Source: Candidatus Woesearchaeota archaeon (lineage in GTDB: Archaea > Nanobdellota > Nanobdellia > Woesearchaeales > 21-14-0-10-32-9). Taken from it: DNA of 8,755 bases. Position 1 is the stretch's first letter; each line of letters begins with the position of its first letter. Where the stretch lies: contig PWLK01000085.1 in NCBI GenBank assembly GCA_003560545.1, positions 1 through 8,755 of the forward strand, in the 5' to 3' direction. The notes below the pieces were generated by a model. The model ran no database searches. It was not told the DNA's origin and saw only the letters and a program-made list of their open reading frames with translations. The translations under genes were made by a program, and so were the position numbers. This document shows positions 5,880 through 8,755 of the stretch, piece by piece.

Positions 5880-6457
5880 ATGACAACAGAACTACTAGAC
5901 CTGGACTCAATAGACTCCCTAACCCGCAGATTATTCAAAGAAAAAGGAAGCGTAAACCTCAAAGAGCTAGACATAGAAACATACAAAGTACCAGAAGAAT
6001 ACAAAATCACAATAATCCAACCAACAGAAAAAACATATGCAAGAGACATAAGGGCAAGACTCGAGCCAATACTACAAGAAGCAGAACTAAAAGGCTACCC
6101 AAGCAACATATTCACCGCAGTATACGAAGCCACGCTCAACGCATACCAACACGGCAACAAAAAAGACGACAAAAAAACATAACGCTAGCCCACAACATAA
6201 CAGAAAAAGAAGCAAGCGTAATAGTAATAGACGACGGAGGAATGATAGACGCTGAATTCATACCCTTCATCGACAGGCACAGAAAAGGCGATTACAAGAA
6301 AAAATTCATCGACTTCTACAAATTCACAAACAAAGAAAAACCAGCAACAAACAACGGCACAGGAACAAGCTTCATGCACACATACATGGACAAAATAGAA
6401 TACTACAAGTCAGAAGGAAGAGGCCTTGCAGTAGTCCTAACAAAAAATAAGCAATAA
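5880..6457 (+). CDS. GHKL (RsbW-like) histidine-kinase-type ATPase, interrupted by a -1 frameshift at a run of seven A
   Basis: Frame one gives 100 residues and ends at TAA 6180-6182. It holds the Bergerat N-box EATLNAYQHGN (83-93). The remainder lies in the -1 frame. If one A is added to the seven-A run at 6171-6177, or the ribosome slips back one base there, the reading continues NITLAHNITEKEASVIVIDDGG and on to TAA 6457. That gives 192 residues with a G1 box IDDGGMID (117-124) and a G2 box NGTGTSFMH (159-167). The family (HATPase_c_2) includes anti-sigma kinases such as RsbW. Archaea lack sigma factors, so the target here is unknown. Only the joined product has a complete ATP site. The cause could be a homopolymer sequencing error, a real mutation or programmed slippage. 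The coding strand is unusually A-rich and T-poor (hand count at 5941-6000: 32 A, 7 T). HerA follows 43 bases later. Confidence 0.8.
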
Positions 6458-6468
6458 AAAACGCAAAA

Positions 6469-6477
6469 CTATAAAAG
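6469..6477 (+). promoter_or_regulatory. TATA box of the HerA-like gene
   Basis: CTATAAAAG is centred about 28 bases before ATG 6501, again at leaderless distance, in the 43-base gap after the GHKL gene. The HerA-like gene can therefore be transcribed separately despite its close same-strand neighbour. Confidence 0.6.
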
Positions 6478-6500
6478 GACTGCCTGACAAATCCTGGTAC

Positions 6501-7811
6501 ATGAACGACATAATAATCGGCAGGGACGCAGCTGACAGGGAAAAATACGGGGACAAAGGAATAATATACCTCGGAAAACACTATATTAAGATGGGAAGGA
6601 CAACCTCCCTGTCAAACAAAGTATTCTTAGACGTAACAAAAAGCCACGTCGTATTCGTATGCGGCAAACGCGGTGGCGGGAAAAGTTACACTCTTGGGGT
6701 GATAGCTGAAGGAGTGGCAGACCTCCCCCCAGAGGTAAAACAGAACATATCCGTAATACTCCTTGACACAATGGGTGTTTTCTGGACTATGAAATACGGG
6801 AACAAGCAAGACAGGGACTTATTAGAAGAATGGAACTTAGACGGAAAACCATTAGATGTAAAAATCTTCACACCTACAGGGTACCACGATGACTACAAAG
6901 ACAAAGGCATCCCAACAGATTATCCTTTCAGCATAAAGCCAAGCGAGCTAAGCGGTAGTGACTGGAACACTACTTTCAGCGTGAGCAGGGACGACCCGGT
7001 AGGAGTGCTAATAGAAAGGACGATACACGAACTCCAGGAAAAAGGAAAAGACTACTCTCTTAAAGATATAATAAAAAAGCTTGACGAAGACAAAGAAACA
7101 GACAAGAACACAATATCTGCTGCGAAGAACAGGTTTATTAACGCGGACAACTGGGGGTTGTTCAGCGAGAAAGGAACAAGCATAGATGCCCTGGCAATGC
7201 CAGGCCAAGTAACAGTGCTGGATGTTTCGTGCTACGCCACCATGCCAGGCTCGTGGAACATCAAGAACTTAGTCGTAGGCCTTGTTTCCCAGAAATTGTT
7301 CATTCAGAGAATGATTGCAAGAAAAGAAGAAGAATACCTTGAAGTTCACAAGTCAGAAAATCCTTACAGTGATGAAGATATTAAGAAACAAGAATTCCCT
7401 TTGGTATGGCTTGTCATAGATGAAGCACACGAATTCATACCTTTCGAAGGAGATACTCTTGCCAGCGACCCGCTAATAACCGTGCTCAGGGAAGGAAGGC
7501 AGCCTGGTATCTCGTTAATTCTCGCAACACAGCAGCCAGGCAAGATTCATACTGATGTAATGACGCAGTCCGATACGGTTATAGCGCACAGGATTACAGC
7601 GAAGATGGATACTGAAGCCCTTGGAACTTTAATGCAGAGTTATATGAGGAAAGGGCTTGTTTCAGAGCTTGACGCACTGCCCAGGGAGAAAGGCGCCGCG
7701 ATAATATTCGATGACACTAATGAAAGAATGTATCCTATGCGTGTAAGACCAAGGTTTACATGGCACGGAGGAGGCGCTCCTTCCGCTATTCATGACAAGA
7801 AAAAGTCATAA
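6501..7811 (+). CDS. HerA/DUF87-type P-loop ATPase, 436 aa
   Basis: Walker A is GKRGGGKS (residues 55-62). Walker B is LVIDEAHEF, with Asp307 and Glu308. LREGRQPGISLILATQQPGKI then carries the Q-rich sensor region typical of the HerA-FtsK superfamily. This is family knowledge: HerA proteins form hexamers that translocate along DNA, and the best known partner is the nuclease NurA, in end resection. No NurA, Mre11 or Rad50 gene is visible here. The N-terminus GIIYLGKHYIKMGRTTSLSNKVFLDV is a short beta-rich portion before the motor, shorter than a full HAS-barrel. This may therefore be one of the many archaeal DUF87 ATPases with other roles, and I give no gene symbol. ATG 6501 fits the TATA box at 6469-6477. 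The last 6 bases overlap the convergent 2H gene, and a T-rich tract at 7834-7845 may end the transcript inside it. Confidence 0.92.
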   Translation: MNDIIIGRDAADREKYGDKGIIYLGKHYIKMGRTTSLSNKVFLDVTKSHVVFVCGKRGGGKSYTLGVIAEGVADLPPEVKQNISVILLDTMGVFWTMKYGNKQDRDLLEEWNLDGKPLDVKIFTPTGYHDDYKDKGIPTDYPFSIKPSELSGSDWNTTFSVSRDDPVGVLIERTIHELQEKGKDYSLKDIIKKLDEDKETDKNTISAAKNRFINADNWGLFSEKGTSIDALAMPGQVTVLDVSCYATMPGSWNIKNLVVGLVSQKLFIQRMIARKEEEYLEVHKSENPYSDEDIKKQEFPLVWLVIDEAHEFIPFEGDTLASDPLITVLREGRQPGISLILATQQPGKIHTDVMTQSDTVIAHRITAKMDTEALGTLMQSYMRKGLVSELDALPREKGAAIIFDDTNERMYPMRVRPRFTWHGGGAPSAIHDKKKS

Positions 7812-8312
7812 TGGTACTGGCTGCCACACGCCGTTTTTCTTCTTTGCTAATTTTACATGTCTGGATTTGTATTCTTTGAACATAACGCTTTCAAAAGCTT
7901 CTACGCATATTATGCCTTCGTATTCTCTTGCAAATGTAAGGTGAGGCGTATAGTTTTCTCCTCCGATTCTTTCATACATTTCGTTAAACAAGGCTTTGTC
8001 TTTGTCAAGGCACGCCGTGTTTTTCACGACTTCTTCGTGCATATGTCTTAATCCTCCTTCAAGGTCGTCTGCTGTTAATCCCAAAGACCCCTTCCCGTAA
8101 GGGTTTATGCTGTAGAATTCATAAGGAGAAGGTATGTGCTCTATGCTGTTTAGTCTTCTGACTAATTCTCTTTCCCTTGTTTCTTTTATCGAGAATCCCC
8201 ATAACGTGATGTGGTGGCCGCTGCCTGGTGTTGTGAAAGAATATTCGTCTGAAAGCCTTTCAAGGCTTTTCCTTACTTTGTCTGGTGGTTCTATGTATGC
8301 CAGGTACCGCAT
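7806..8312 (-). CDS. 2H phosphoesterase (2'-5' RNA ligase / LigT-like), 168 aa
   Basis: Two H-x-T motifs define the 2H family: HIT in GHHITLWGF (His34, Thr36) and HLT in YTPHLTFAR (His124, Thr126). Their spacing of 90 residues and the total length are normal for the family. The two histidines act as acid and base on 2',3'-cyclic or 2'-5' phosphodiester RNA ends. Archaeal members are called 2'-5' RNA ligases from in-vitro activity, but the biological substrate is usually unknown; a cyclic phosphodiesterase role in tRNA-fragment metabolism is a fair alternative. ATG 8312 is the only start that gives the expected N-terminus MRYLAYIEPP. There is no strong Shine-Dalgarno site (CAGG only). It lies 29 bases after the small membrane protein gene and probably shares its transcript. 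Its stop overlaps the HerA-like gene by 6 bases. Confidence 0.9.
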   Translation of the reverse strand: MRYLAYIEPPDKVRKSLERLSDEYSFTTPGSGHHITLWGFSIKETRERELVRRLNSIEHIPSPYEFYSINPYGKGSLGLTADDLEGGLRHMHEEVVKNTACLDKDKALFNEMYERIGGENYTPHLTFAREYEGIICVEAFESVMFKEYKSRHVKLAKKKNGVWQPVPL

Positions 8313-8341
8313 AACCTGTGGGTATTGGGTTTGTTCTTAAA

Positions 8342-8575
8342 TTATTTTTTCTTTTTCTTGTGTATTGCGAGTTCTTCCATGTGTTCTGGTATGGGCATGG
8401 CGCGGTTCATGCTTACAAAGCTTGCGATGAAGAGTATTAGGAAGAACACCATGAATGTGAATCCCCATGGCTCTGAGTAGTCCATGATGAACCATATGGA
8501 TACGAAGAACCCTATTATGCTTGTGGCCATGAATCCTGAGCTTAATGGGACGCCTATGTCTTTTTTTCCTTTCAA
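8342..8575 (-). CDS. Small membrane protein with two predicted helices, 77 aa
   Basis: I do not recognise the family. The reading frame has an in-frame TAG two codons upstream, so TTG 8575 is the only possible start near the N-terminus. GAGGTG, six bases before it, supports the start. Helix one covers about residues 12-31 and helix two about 37-55, joined by a short turn DYSEPW. The C-terminus ends in five lysines, which would face the cytoplasm; with two helices the N-terminus (KGKKD) faces it too. It is probably the first gene of a two-gene transcript with the 2H phosphoesterase. The two proteins have no obvious functional link. Confidence 0.8.
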   Translation of the reverse strand: MKGKKDIGVPLSSGFMATSIIGFFVSIWFIMDYSEPWGFTFMVFFLILFIASFVSMNRAMPIPEHMEELAIHKKKKK

Positions 8576-8581
8576 GGGCTA

Positions 8582-8587
8582 CACCTC
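8582..8587 (-). promoter_or_regulatory. Shine-Dalgarno site that fixes the TTG start
   Basis: GAGGTG on the minus strand is six bases before TTG 8575. The TATA box at 8612-8619 would start transcription near 8589, so this site lies at the very 5' end of a leader of about 14 bases. Confidence 0.65.
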
Positions 8588-8611
8588 TTTCCTTGTTCTT
8601 GGTGCTTTCTT

Positions 8612-8619
8612 TTTATAAA
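8612..8619 (-). promoter_or_regulatory. Self-complementary TATA box, possibly bidirectional
   Basis: TTTATAAA reads the same on both strands. On the minus strand it fits the small membrane protein gene. On the plus strand it would start a transcript near 8641, just before the GC-rich folded segment at 8655-8751. Confidence 0.5.
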
Positions 8620-8654
8620 TTTATTCTTTGTGTTGGCTCTGTCCCGAATCATTG

Positions 8655-8751
8655 TTGCTGCCTTGAAACAAGCCAGGAGAGCAAGCGATTCATGCAGCTT
8701 GCTTGACGATGAACCTGCGCCAGGCAGGACGCAGTGGTGTTTTCGCAGCAA
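8655..8751 (+). ncRNA. GC-rich segment with nested inverted repeats, possible structured RNA
   Basis: TTGCTGC (8655-8661) is exactly complementary to GCAGCAA (8745-8751). It encloses two further hairpins: AGCAAGC/GCTTGCT (8680-8686 with 8697-8703) and CTGCG/CGCAG (8715-8719 with 8730-8734). That is a three-way-junction layout of about 97 bases. Bases 8701-8750 are 60 % G+C by hand count, well above the neighbouring intergenic DNA. The strand is uncertain because the pairing is symmetric; a plus-strand transcript from the TATA at 8612-8619 would begin about 14 bases before the outer stem. A plus-strand frame from 8630 is also open to the window edge, so an incoming protein gene cannot be excluded. 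I recognise no known RNA family in it. Confidence 0.3.
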
Positions 8752-8755
8752 TAAA

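Noticed and set aside
8630..8755. Start of a plus-strand protein gene from GTG 8630
   Set aside because: The frame is open to the edge, but the GTG lies before the expected transcription start, has no Shine-Dalgarno site, and the peptide resembles nothing I know. It is kept only as an alternative to the RNA reading.
1..8755. CRISPR array, insertion sequence, toxin-antitoxin or defence cluster
   Set aside because: I saw no regularly spaced repeats, transposase motifs or terminal inverted repeats, and the HerA-like gene has no nuclease or SIR2 partner beside it.

Overview
The window reads as archaeal chromosome. It carries a clamp-loader large subunit (RfcL), an archaeal-type DnaG with a TOPRIM domain, a HerA/DUF87-type ATPase and a tRNA-Val gene without an encoded CCA. 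Most genes are preceded by a TATA box placed so that transcription would begin at or next to the start codon. G+C is moderate (hand-counted lines in rfcL give 42-55 %, in the gene before it 27-43 %). Compact genes, short intergenic gaps and a membrane-anchored parvulin-thioredoxin protein would suit a DPANN-type archaeon, but that placement is inference; only the archaeal assignment is firm.

Layout. 1-354 (minus): 5' part of a GH1 beta-glycosidase gene that runs off the left edge. 429-501 (plus): tRNA-Val(CAC). 569-1225 (plus): AT-rich gene of unknown function. 1267-2460 (plus): rfcL, convergent with dnaG (2478-3716, minus) across 17 bases. 3717-4153: gene-free stretch with a dnaG Shine-Dalgarno site, a compact structured RNA candidate (3941-4015, minus) with its own TATA box, a perfect 20-bp palindrome and a T-rich terminator. 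4154-5740 (minus): membrane-anchored protein with SurA-like/parvulin and thioredoxin (CPYC) domains behind a lysine-rich tail. 5880-6457 (plus): GHKL/RsbW-like ATPase split by a -1 frameshift at a run of seven A. 6501-7811 (plus): HerA-like ATPase, overlapping by 6 bases the convergent 2H phosphoesterase gene (7806-8312, minus), which follows a small two-helix membrane protein gene (8342-8575, minus). 8576-8755: divergent promoter region and a GC-rich stretch with nested inverted repeats running to the right edge.

The content is mostly information processing (clamp loading, primase/exosome subunit, DNA-translocase-like ATPase, RNA-end phosphoesterase) with one extracytoplasmic folding factor and one sugar hydrolase. 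There is no sign of CRISPR, insertion sequences or a defence island. The points that most deserve a second look are the structured RNA upstream of dnaG, the homopolymer frameshift in the GHKL ATPase, the parvulin-thioredoxin fusion with its histone-H1-like tail, and the folded GC-rich segment at the right edge.
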